The position numbers were made by a program, and so were the translations under genes. The notes beneath the pieces are model-generated. The model was not told the DNA's origin. It searched no databases and saw only the letters and a list, made by a program, of their open reading frames with translations. From the NCBI GenBank assembly GCA_031551775.1, contig JAVBND010000008.1, positions 1 through 36,530 on the forward strand: a DNA stretch of 36,530 nucleotides, read 5' to 3'. The stretch comes from Anaerozeibacter sp031551775. GTDB taxonomy: Bacteria; Bacillota; Clostridia; Christensenellales; Aristaeellaceae. Of this stretch, positions 16,134 through 22,451 are shown in pieces; position 1 is the stretch's first letter, and each line of letters opens with the position of its first letter.

Positions 16134-16727
16134 TCATTTCTCCTTCGCGCCTTCGACCACGCCGTCGCTCCTGAGCACCGAGAGGGCGGTCTTCATCACG
16201 CACCATGCATCCATTGGAAAAGACAGCTTCTTTGCGTATTCGCCGTCAAGGCGCGCCTTTTCCGGGATGGGCAGCTCGTCCCGCCCGCTCACCTGCGCAA
16301 GACCGGTCAGCCCCGGCCGAAGCGCGTTCGCGCCGTACCTGTCGCGCTCGGCGATCAGTTCAAACTGATTCCAGAGCGCCGGGCGCGGCCCCACGATGGC
16401 CATGTCGCCCTTGAGGATGTTGATCAGCTGGGGCAGTTCGTCAAGCGAGGATTTTCGCAGAAAACCGCCGACGCGCGTGATGTGGCGCTTTGCGCCCTTG
16501 AGCATGTGGGTGGGCATGTCGCTTGGGGTATCCACATACATCGTGCGAAATTTGAGGATCATAAAGTGGTGTTTATCCCGCCCGACGCGCTTTTGCTTAA
16601 ACAGCACCGGTCCCTTGGAATCGATTTTAACGACCAGCGCGACGATGCCCATGACCGGCGCAAGCACGACAAACGCGATCGCCGACAGCACGACATCGAT
16701 CAGCCGTTTTCCCATTCGTTTGTACAA
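16134..16727 (-). CDS. Undecaprenyl-phosphate sugar-1-phosphate transferase
   Basis: Bacterial sugar transferase, 197 aa (small monotopic type, like the catalytic part of WbaP/WcaJ and like PglC). It starts glycan assembly by moving a sugar phosphate from a UDP-sugar to undecaprenyl phosphate. One membrane-associated helix is at about residues 9-33. The conserved LFKQKRVGRDKHHFMILKFR segment, SLDELPQLINILKGDMAIVG and the PRP motif follow. TTG 16727 is taken as start because GAGGGA lies 6-7 bases upstream; ATG 16715 is the alternative. The consensus-like promoter lies 35-60 bases upstream. It is co-transcribed with glf. Confidence 0.92.
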   Translation of the reverse strand: MYKRMGKRLIDVVLSAIAFVVLAPVMGIVALVVKIDSKGPVLFKQKRVGRDKHHFMILKFRTMYVDTPSDMPTHMLKGAKRHITRVGGFLRKSSLDELPQLINILKGDMAIVGPRPALWNQFELIAERDRYGANALRPGLTGLAQVSGRDELPIPEKARLDGEYAKKLSFPMDAWCVMKTALSVLRSDGVVEGAKEK

Positions 16728-16761
16728 GACAATCCCTCATTACGCAAAATTCCGCCTCTTG

Positions 16762-16790
16762 ATTATACCACGGCGCTTGATCTCGATCAA
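16762..16790 (-). promoter_or_regulatory. Promoter of the sugar transferase-glf operon
   Basis: On the minus strand TTGATC (16785-16790) and TATAAT (16762-16767) are 17 bases apart. The -35 lies in GATCGAGATC-type sequence. Confidence 0.78.
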
Positions 16791-16818
16791 GTGCGGGGCA
16801 AGCCGCGATTGCCCTGAA

Positions 16819-17691
16819 TCAAGCGCTGCGGCGGTTGACGAGGAAGATGCTGACGAGCACGACGACGCCGCCGAAAAGCTGCACAGGCGTCACCGTCTCG
16901 CCCAGCAAAAGAACGCCGCCGACGACCGCCGCGATGGGGTTGATGTTGATGAACAGCGCGGTCTTGAACGGGGAAAGTTCCGATATCGCGTGAACATACA
17001 GCAGGTAGGCCACCACCGAGCACAAAAGCGCCAGGTACATGGCCATCGCCCAGCCGGAGGGCGTGATGGCCGCGAAGGAAACGCGCTCGGTCATGGACAA
17101 GGGGATCAGCGTCAGGAAGGCCAGTACGCTTTGCCACGTCGTGACAAAGAGCGAGGAATGCTTCTTCATCAGGCCGTCGGTCACTTCAATATAGCCCACC
17201 CAGCAAAGCGCCGCGCACACGATGAGCAGGTTGCCCTCAAAAGTATCGCCGCCGCCGCCCGTGCCATAGGAAACGATCAGGTACACGCCCGCGAGCGAAG
17301 TCAGAACGCCCAGGTAGCATATGGGGCGGTAGCGCCGCTTTTTGAACACCACGCCGTACAAAAGCGTGAACGCGGGCACCGCCGCCACGATCAGGGACGC
17401 GGTAGAGGCGCTGGTTTTTTCAAGCCCCTTGTACTCAAACAGGAAGTACAGCGTCATGCCCAGCAGCGCCGATACAAGCATCCGGAAAAAGTCGCGCTTC
17501 GGCAGGGCCAGCCCTTCCTTTTTCCATAGGATCGGGACCAGCAGGGCCGCCGACACGGCAAAGCGCGTGAGCGCCAGTGAAAACGGACGAAAGCCCGACG
17601 CCAGGGCGTGCTTGGACGCGATGAACGAAAGGCCCCACAGTATGTTTACAAAGATCATCGAGAGCGAGGCCCTCTCTTTTGTGCTAAGCAT
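16819..17691 (-). CDS. EamA-family (DMT) transporter
   Basis: Membrane transporter of the drug/metabolite superfamily, 290 aa, with ten predicted membrane helices in two EamA halves. N-terminal half: FVNILWGLSFIASKHAL, FSLALTRFAVSAALLV, YFLFEYKGLEKTSASTASLI. C-terminal half: LLIVCAALCWVGYIEVTDGL, and SELSPFKTALFININPIAAVVGGVLLLGE. The ATG at 17691 has AGGAAA upstream and overlaps the preceding gene's stop by 8 bp; the longer frame is only overlap. The substrate is unknown. It may be an exporter of an amino acid or metabolite, by family only. Confidence 0.9.
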   Translation of the reverse strand: MLSTKERASLSMIFVNILWGLSFIASKHALASGFRPFSLALTRFAVSAALLVPILWKKEGLALPKRDFFRMLVSALLGMTLYFLFEYKGLEKTSASTASLIVAAVPAFTLLYGVVFKKRRYRPICYLGVLTSLAGVYLIVSYGTGGGGDTFEGNLLIVCAALCWVGYIEVTDGLMKKHSSLFVTTWQSVLAFLTLIPLSMTERVSFAAITPSGWAMAMYLALLCSVVAYLLYVHAISELSPFKTALFININPIAAVVGGVLLLGETVTPVQLFGGVVVLVSIFLVNRRSA

Positions 17692-18955
17692 GGCGGCGTT
17701 TCCTCCAAAGCAAAAGAAAAAAGGTGAGCGCGAGTCCCAGGGGCAGGGCGACGAACGCGGCGGCGAGAAAGCGCGCCCGGCCCTCGTCAAGCCCGAGCGG
17801 GGCTATGCCAAGATCGCGTCCCGGCGGCGGGCCCGCGTACAGCATGTCGATCGCCGTCGCGTCGCTCAGCGCGGTGAGCAGCGCGCCTTCGAGCTCAAAG
17901 GTAAAGCGCGTGCCCGTGTAGGTTGGCGTTTGGGCGTAAAGGTCGCCCGCGTTCAAAATGGCGAAGGTCTCGCCCGCTTCAACCACCAGGCTGTTGTCCG
18001 CGAGGGAAAGCGGCGCGATTTGATCATCCTCGAGCGGATCGACGACGGCAAAATCGATGTAGGCGTGGCGCTCGCTCAGCTTTTTCATGTACGTTTGAAC
18101 CCAACCGTCTTCAAGCCCGATTTCCGATACCTGATACACCTTGACGGGCGTATCGAGGCCCTTGAGCGCGCTTTCCATGGCCTCGGAGGCGACCGTTAAG
18201 CGCGAAGGGGTTATGTCGATGAGCGTCAGGTTGACCGGCTGGATGAGAACCGCCAGCAACACCGCCGCAAAGACCGTGATGGGCGGCAAGTACGCCTTTA
18301 CGCGCGCGCGGTTTAGGATCAGCGGGCCAAGAGACGCCGCGAACCAAAAAAATCCCGCCGCCGAGAGGATGGCCTTTACGTCAATCAGTCCGTTCAGGAA
18401 ATGGTTCATGAGGGAAAAGGGCGTCATCTGAATCAAGACGCGCGCCGCGCCGAAGAGCCCCCACGCGATGGTGATCGCCGAGGCGATATCGCTCGCTTCG
18501 CGCAGAATGATGAGCGCGGTGAGCGACGCAAGCGCCGCCGCCCATGCGCGCCTGAAGAGCGCTGAGCACAAGAGGCACAGCGCCGTGAGCGCCGCGCCGG
18601 TCACAAAAAAGCCCAACAGGCAGGTGAAGGCCATGGCGCTCGGGGCGACGGGCAGGATGTAGGCCGCGAGCAGCGCCGTCGTCAGGAAATGAACCGCCAA
18701 GTACGCAAGGCACGCGCCCGCCCACGCGCCGCGCTGCCCGCTCTCAAACCCCGTCGCCGCGCCCATCGTCAAAAACGGCGGCGCCAGCATCAGGCAAACG
18801 TTCAGGATGGAAAAGAGCGATGCATAGTCCGGGCTTTTTTCCATGAGGTTCATCCACAAAGACAGAAGCGCCATGCCAAGCGTGAGGAAGGCGGCGTAGG
18901 CCCAGGCAGGCCCCGCGAGAAGGCGCTTGAATGTCGAGACAAAAGATGTTTTCAT
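17684..18955 (-). CDS. ABC-2-like membrane protein with extracytoplasmic domain (Gld-type)
   Basis: 423 aa. The first 230 residues hold about six membrane helices resembling an ABC-2 permease (TFKRLLAGPAWAYAAFLTLG, PPFLTMGAATGFESGQRGAW, PFSLMNHFLNGLIDVKAILS). A seventh helix, at about 235-252, leads to an external domain of about 150 residues. A final helix is followed by the basic tail RKRRHA. The layout resembles a short fusion of GldF- and GldG-like proteins, as found in some bacterial ABC transporters of unknown substrate. No ATPase is encoded beside it. There is no ribosome-binding site: the ATG falls where transcription should begin, so a leaderless mRNA is likely. It is coupled to the EamA gene. 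Confidence 0.7.
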   Translation of the reverse strand: MKTSFVSTFKRLLAGPAWAYAAFLTLGMALLSLWMNLMEKSPDYASLFSILNVCLMLAPPFLTMGAATGFESGQRGAWAGACLAYLAVHFLTTALLAAYILPVAPSAMAFTCLLGFFVTGAALTALCLLCSALFRRAWAAALASLTALIILREASDIASAITIAWGLFGAARVLIQMTPFSLMNHFLNGLIDVKAILSAAGFFWFAASLGPLILNRARVKAYLPPITVFAAVLLAVLIQPVNLTLIDITPSRLTVASEAMESALKGLDTPVKVYQVSEIGLEDGWVQTYMKKLSERHAYIDFAVVDPLEDDQIAPLSLADNSLVVEAGETFAILNAGDLYAQTPTYTGTRFTFELEGALLTALSDATAIDMLYAGPPPGRDLGIAPLGLDEGRARFLAAAFVALPLGLALTFFLLLWRKRRHA

Positions 18956-18961
18956 GGGAAG

Positions 18962-18990
18962 ATTGTACGCCGTGTGCCGGGGCGTGGCAA
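18962..18990 (-). promoter_or_regulatory. Promoter giving a leaderless transcript
   Basis: On the minus strand TTGCCA (18985-18990) and TACAAT (18962-18967) are 17 bases apart, each one mismatch from consensus. The expected start of transcription, 6-7 bases after the -10, coincides with the ATG at 18955. Confidence 0.7.
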
Positions 18991-19037
18991 CCGCGGTTAG
19001 GTTATTTTGCGGGACAAACAAAGGGGGAGCGGGGCGC

Positions 19038-19096
19038 AAAAAAACGCCCCTCCTTGTAAGCGATGATCGAATTGAGCATCGCTTGCAAGGAGGGGC
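19038..19096 (-). terminator. Long-stem intrinsic terminator of the DUF4867 gene
   Basis: Arms 19046-19065 and 19077-19096 (GCCCCTCCTT... type) form a 20-bp stem with one wobble and an 11-base loop. T7 follows on the minus strand. It lies 12 bases after the stop at 19109. Confidence 0.92.
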
Positions 19097-19108
19097 AACG
19101 AAGATCCT

Positions 19109-19714
19109 TTACGCCCTCAGGTTCTCGCCCGTGAGCCCGACGTGCGCGTTTGCGATGCCCGCTTCCGGATGCGCGATCAGCCATTTGTTGACGTGCGTGA
19201 GCAGGCCGTCTTCGCCGTGCGCGCCTCTCTTAAAGGGCAGGGGGTAGTTGGTACCGCGCGGCAGCACCACCACGCAGCGGAAATGATCGCCCACCGGCGC
19301 ATAGTGCAGCGTGGTCGCGTAAAACTCAATCAGCGTGCCCGCCGGAGCGCGGAACCCTTCAATCAGCGACGTGTCGTAGGTGAAACCCTCCTTGATGTCC
19401 TGCTGGCGGCCTACGAGCAGGATCAGCTCGGTTACGGCCAGGTTGAACTCGCTGTCGCGGTGGTACTCAAGCGCGTTGAGATGATGGTTGGTGCCGTTGC
19501 AGTACCCCACCTGGATCGGCATGCCGCCGTAACACACCCGCTGAAGCGCCTCAAAAACGCCAAGCGATTCGAGCGATGGGACCGAGGGCTCGTAAACCGT
19601 GTGGTCGGGGCAGGGCGTGTCCAGCATCGCCCCCATCAGTTCCTGGGCGTCGATGCCTTCGACCACACGGCCATAAGCGCCAAACGCCGGATCGAATACC
19701 GATTTGATTTGCAT
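19109..19714 (-). CDS. DUF4867-like, probable cupin-fold protein
   Basis: 201 aa soluble protein that I recognise, with moderate confidence, as DUF4867. Its function is not known to me. It has a cupin-like pattern with possible metal ligands: GTNHHLNALEYHRDSEFN at about 90-107, then a beta-rich stretch (TLIEFYATTLHYAPVGDHF) with another histidine. The ATG at 19714 has GGAGGAAA upstream; the longer frame enters the regulator gene and is rejected. It lies 53 bases after the LacI-family gene and ends in a strong terminator. TATAAT on the minus strand (19742-19747) may give it a promoter of its own. A sugar isomerase-like or sugar-binding role would suit the context, but this is only a guess. Confidence 0.7.
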   Translation of the reverse strand: MQIKSVFDPAFGAYGRVVEGIDAQELMGAMLDTPCPDHTVYEPSVPSLESLGVFEALQRVCYGGMPIQVGYCNGTNHHLNALEYHRDSEFNLAVTELILLVGRQQDIKEGFTYDTSLIEGFRAPAGTLIEFYATTLHYAPVGDHFRCVVVLPRGTNYPLPFKRGAHGEDGLLTHVNKWLIAHPEAGIANAHVGLTGENLRA

Positions 19715-19767
19715 ACGCTTTCCTCCGTCTATTTTTTCATAATTATACCATACGCGGCGCGCATTGG

Positions 19768-20775
19768 CTATATTGAAGCAATCGATTCGTGCATCAGCAG
19801 GCACGCCTTGAGCCGCGTCGTGTGCGGGAAGCCCTCGCGGTCGCCGCGCATGCGCCGGAGCAGCAGCGCCGAAGCCTCCGCGGCCATCTGGTCGGCGGGC
19901 TGGAGCACGATGGTGATGGGGGGGTTGACGATTTGCGTGAGTTGCCTGTCGTCGTAGCCGATGAAGGACACATCCTGCGGAATGTTGAGCTTCCTTTCAA
20001 ACGCCGCCGTGATCGCGCCCAGCGTGGTATCGTAGTTGGTCGCGAAGACCGCCGTCGGCGGATTCTCCATGTCCATCAGCTCGCCGAAAAGATGGTATCC
20101 GGCGTTGAGCGAATAATCGCCGATCTTGACGAGCGATTCGTCCACGGGGAGCGCGCGCGCTGAAAACGCCTGGCGGTACCCGGCCATGCGGTCGCAGGCG
20201 GTCGAGATGTCCGCGGGACCCGTGATGACGCCGATCCTTTTGTGGCCGTTCAGCAAGAACTGATCGACCGCAAACCGGCAGATGCTCTGGCTATCGACCA
20301 ATACGCTGTCCGCGGCCATGCCCTCCACCGAGCGGTCGAGCAGCACCAGCGGCGTGCGCCCCTCGCAAAGCGCCGGGATCGCCATCAAAAGCTCGCTCGT
20401 GATGTGTTCGGCCACCAGAATCACGCCGTCCACCGGCTGCTCGAGCAGCAGCTCCAGCTTTTTAATTTCCTGCGCCGGGTCGTGGTCGTATGAACAAATG
20501 TAGGCGTTGTAGCCTTCCTTGAACAGGCGCTTTTCAATATCGCCCACCATCTCGGCAAAAAATGAAACGTCGAGCGCGGGAAGCAAGATGCCGACCGTCA
20601 TCGTGCGGTTGGTCTTGAGCGAACGCGCCGCTTGGTTGACCTTGAAGTTGAGCTGGCGAATGGCAAGGTCGATCTTCTCGCGGTTTTCCCCGCGCACGTT
20701 TCCGCCGTTGATGTACTTGGAAATGGTGGAAATGGACAGGCCCGTGAGGCGCGATACATCCTTAATGGTCGTCAC
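19768..20775 (-). CDS. LacI-family transcriptional regulator
   Basis: 335 aa. Residues 2-25 form the LacI-type helix-turn-helix (TTIKDVSRLTGLSISTISKYINGG), followed by the hinge region ending near SLKTNRTMTVGILLP. The rest is a periplasmic-binding-protein-like ligand domain with VDGVILVAEHI, RIGVITGPADISTACDRMAGY and VSFIGYDDRQLTQIVNPPIT. GTG 20775 is preferred: AAGGGG lies 10 bases upstream, and the ATG at 20817 falls inside the -10 hexamer. It is divergent from the purine operon and upstream of the DUF4867 gene. A palindrome at 20800-20813 over its own start of transcription suggests autoregulation. The effector is unknown. Confidence 0.92.
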   Translation of the reverse strand: MTTIKDVSRLTGLSISTISKYINGGNVRGENREKIDLAIRQLNFKVNQAARSLKTNRTMTVGILLPALDVSFFAEMVGDIEKRLFKEGYNAYICSYDHDPAQEIKKLELLLEQPVDGVILVAEHITSELLMAIPALCEGRTPLVLLDRSVEGMAADSVLVDSQSICRFAVDQFLLNGHKRIGVITGPADISTACDRMAGYRQAFSARALPVDESLVKIGDYSLNAGYHLFGELMDMENPPTAVFATNYDTTLGAITAAFERKLNIPQDVSFIGYDDRQLTQIVNPPITIVLQPADQMAAEASALLLRRMRGDREGFPHTTRLKACLLMHESIASI

Positions 20776-20799
20776 AAGCGCCACGCCCCTTCCGTTATC

Positions 20800-20813
20800 G
20801 CGAAACCTTTCGC
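20800..20813. promoter_or_regulatory. Candidate LacI-family operator 1
   Basis: GCGAAACCTTTCGC is a perfect 6-bp inverted repeat with a CC centre. It lies at the expected start of transcription of the LacI-family gene. Confidence 0.55.
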
Positions 20814-20815
20814 CC

Positions 20816-20845
20816 ATTATATCAGTGCGTTTGGCGCTCTGTCAA
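20816..20845 (-). promoter_or_regulatory. Promoter of the LacI-family gene
   Basis: On the minus strand TTGACA (20840-20845) and TATAAT (20816-20821) are both perfect and are 18 bases apart. Confidence 0.88.
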
Positions 20846-20873
20846 GGATACGCTTTCGGATTCCAAGCGATTC

Positions 20874-20887
20874 ACGCAACGTTTCGC
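20874..20887. promoter_or_regulatory. Candidate LacI-family operator 2
   Basis: ACGCAACGTTTCGC shares 11 of 14 positions with operator 1. It also resembles the E. coli PurR box (ACGCAAACGTTTGCGT) with one base missing. It lies between the two divergent promoters. Its centre is 74 bp, about seven helical turns, from that of operator 1. Confidence 0.5.
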
Positions 20888-20914
20888 AAGCGGCGAATTG
20901 TTTTACAAAACCAT

Positions 20915-20943
20915 TTGACAGCATGGCCGCGACGCGATATACT
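20915..20943 (+). promoter_or_regulatory. Promoter of the purine operon
   Basis: TTGACA (20915-20920) and TATACT (20938-20943) are 17 bases apart. Transcription should begin near 20950, about 35 bases before the riboswitch aptamer. Confidence 0.85.
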
Positions 20944-20983
20944 TTTCGCAAAGGTAAACGCCCGGTAAAACTCAATAGCGCAC

Positions 20984-21052
20984 GGCTTATATAGATCCGA
21001 GATAAGGTCGGATGTCTCTACCAACCGCCGCATAAACGGTTGCCTATAAGCC
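20984..21052 (+). ncRNA. Purine riboswitch aptamer
   Basis: Three-way junction matching the purine riboswitch. P1 is GGCTTATA (20984-20991) with TATAAGCC (21045-21052), 8 bp. P2 is ATCCGA/TCGGAT with loop GATAAGG (21001-21007). J2/3 is GTCTCTACC (21014-21022). P3 is AACCG/CGGTT with loop CCGCATAAA (21028-21036). The L2 GG and L3 CC that make the loop-loop contact are present. In xpt numbering, U22, U47, U49, C50, U51, A52, C74 and U75 are kept. C74 is the base of guanine-type aptamers. A24 is G, U48 is C and A73 is C, so the exact ligand is open. The location upstream of guanine deaminase and xanthine dehydrogenase fits a purine base. Confidence 0.88.
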
Positions 21053-21094
21053 TTTTCCGGGGCATTGCCCGGAAGGGGCGATAGGTGATTTTTT
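21043..21094 (+). terminator. Riboswitch expression platform: terminator exclusive with P1
   Basis: CCTTTTCCGGG (21051-21061) pairs with CCCGGAAGGGG (21068-21078). The stem extends through CCTAT (21043-21047) with ATAGG (21081-21085), and then TGA and T6 (21089-21094) follow. The 5' side reuses bases of the aptamer J3/1 and P1. When ligand holds P1, the lower stem cannot form and the T-run is left 10 bases from the upper stem. Ligand binding should therefore allow transcription (ON switch). Confidence 0.8.
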
Positions 21095-21128
21095 ATACGG
21101 CGTTTCCCGCAAAAGGAGGGATGAGACC

Positions 21129-22400
21129 ATGCGGACGGGAACTATACTGAAGGGCGACATTTGCTTTAGCACGTCGCCCGAGTCGGTGCGCGCGGTTGAG
21201 AACGGGTACCTCGTCTCGGACGGGGAGCGGTCGCTCGGCGTTTTTGACACATTGCCCGACAGGTACCGGGATCTGCCGCTAACCGACCACACCGGGCATC
21301 TGATCGTGCCGGGGCTGACCGATTTGCACATGCACGCGCCCCAGTATACCTTCCGCGCCCTTGGGATGGACCTGGAGCTGATCGAGTGGCTGAATACCCA
21401 CACCTTTCCCGAGGAAGCGCGTTACCGCGATCCGGAATACGCCCGCGCGGCCTATGGGCTCGTGGCGGGGGATTTTCGCCGCGGCGCGACCACGCGTGCC
21501 TGCCTGTTCGCGACCGCGCACGCCGAGGCCACCGGCCTGCTCATGGACCTGATGGAGGAAAGCGGCATCGTATCCTACGTGGGCAAGGTGAACATGGACC
21601 GAAACGCGACGGATGCGCTCAGGGAAAAGGACGCGCGGACCTCGCTTGAGGACACGAAGGCGTGGCTGAACGCCGCGCGCGGACGCTACAAAAACACCTA
21701 CCCCATCCTGACGCCGCGCTTCATCCCGAGCTGTACGGATGAACTGATGCGCGCGCTTGCCGCGCTGTCGGACGAGTTGGGCCTGCCGGTCCAGACGCAC
21801 CTGTCCGAGAACCTCAGCGAATGCGCCTGGGTCAAGGCGCTCGTGCCCGAGAGCCGCGGCTACCTGGACGCCTACCGCCGCTTGGGTCTGCTCGGGGGCA
21901 ACCCCACCATCATGGCGCATTCGGTCTGGTGCGACGCGGAGGAAACCGAAGCGCTTCGCGCAAGCGGGATTTTTGTCGCGCATTGCCCCGCGTCCAATAT
22001 GAACCTGGCAAGCGGCATCGCGCCCATTCGGCGCTACCTGGACAGGGGCGTTCGGGTGGGCCTGGGCAGCGACGTGGCGGGCGGGCAGACCACGAACATC
22101 TTCCGCGCGATGTCGGACGCGGTGCAAGTCTCAAAACTTTACTGGCGCTTGGTCGATCAGGCCGAAAAACCGCTTGGCTTTGAGGAAGCGTTCTACCTCG
22201 CAACGATGGGCGGCGGCGCGTTCTTTGGAAAAGTGGGTTCTTTTGAGGAAGGGTACGAATTTGACGCCGTGGTCCTTGACGATCAATCGCTCAAAGCGGC
22301 GCGGCCTTTGAGCGTGCGCGAACGGCTTGAGCGTGCGGTGTATCTGTCGGAAGAAACCAAGGTCGTCTCCAAATATGTGCGCGGGGCGCGCCTGTTTTAG
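21129..22400 (+). CDS. guaD: Guanine deaminase
   Basis: Amidohydrolase of 423 aa that converts guanine to xanthine and ammonia. Its near-diagnostic segment is PGLTDLHMHAPQYTFRALGM at 61-80, with metal-binding HMH (67-69). Further family segments are LIEWLNTHTFPEEARY, LTPRFIPSCTDELM, QTHLSENLSECAWV (metal His), IVAHCPASNMNLASG-type sequence near residue 285, and GLGSDVAGG with the metal-binding Asp. ATG 21129 follows AGGAGG by 9 bases. It is the first gene of the riboswitch-controlled operon, and its product xanthine is the substrate of the next three genes. An 8-oxoguanine deaminase activity cannot be excluded, but the PQYTFR signature favours guanine. Confidence 0.93.
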   Translation: MRTGTILKGDICFSTSPESVRAVENGYLVSDGERSLGVFDTLPDRYRDLPLTDHTGHLIVPGLTDLHMHAPQYTFRALGMDLELIEWLNTHTFPEEARYRDPEYARAAYGLVAGDFRRGATTRACLFATAHAEATGLLMDLMEESGIVSYVGKVNMDRNATDALREKDARTSLEDTKAWLNAARGRYKNTYPILTPRFIPSCTDELMRALAALSDELGLPVQTHLSENLSECAWVKALVPESRGYLDAYRRLGLLGGNPTIMAHSVWCDAEETEALRASGIFVAHCPASNMNLASGIAPIRRYLDRGVRVGLGSDVAGGQTTNIFRAMSDAVQVSKLYWRLVDQAEKPLGFEEAFYLATMGGGAFFGKVGSFEEGYEFDAVVLDDQSLKAARPLSVRERLERAVYLSEETKVVSKYVRGARLF

Positions 22401-22451
22401 GACAGTTTGGGCGGCTCAGGCAAGCCGCCGGGAAGATGGGAGGATGCGTTT

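Noticed and set aside
20785..20817. ATG 20817 or GTG 20784 as the start of the LacI-family gene
   Set aside because: The ATG is part of the -10 hexamer and would not be transcribed; GTG 20784 is one base from the AAGGGG motif. GTG 20775 has normal spacing.
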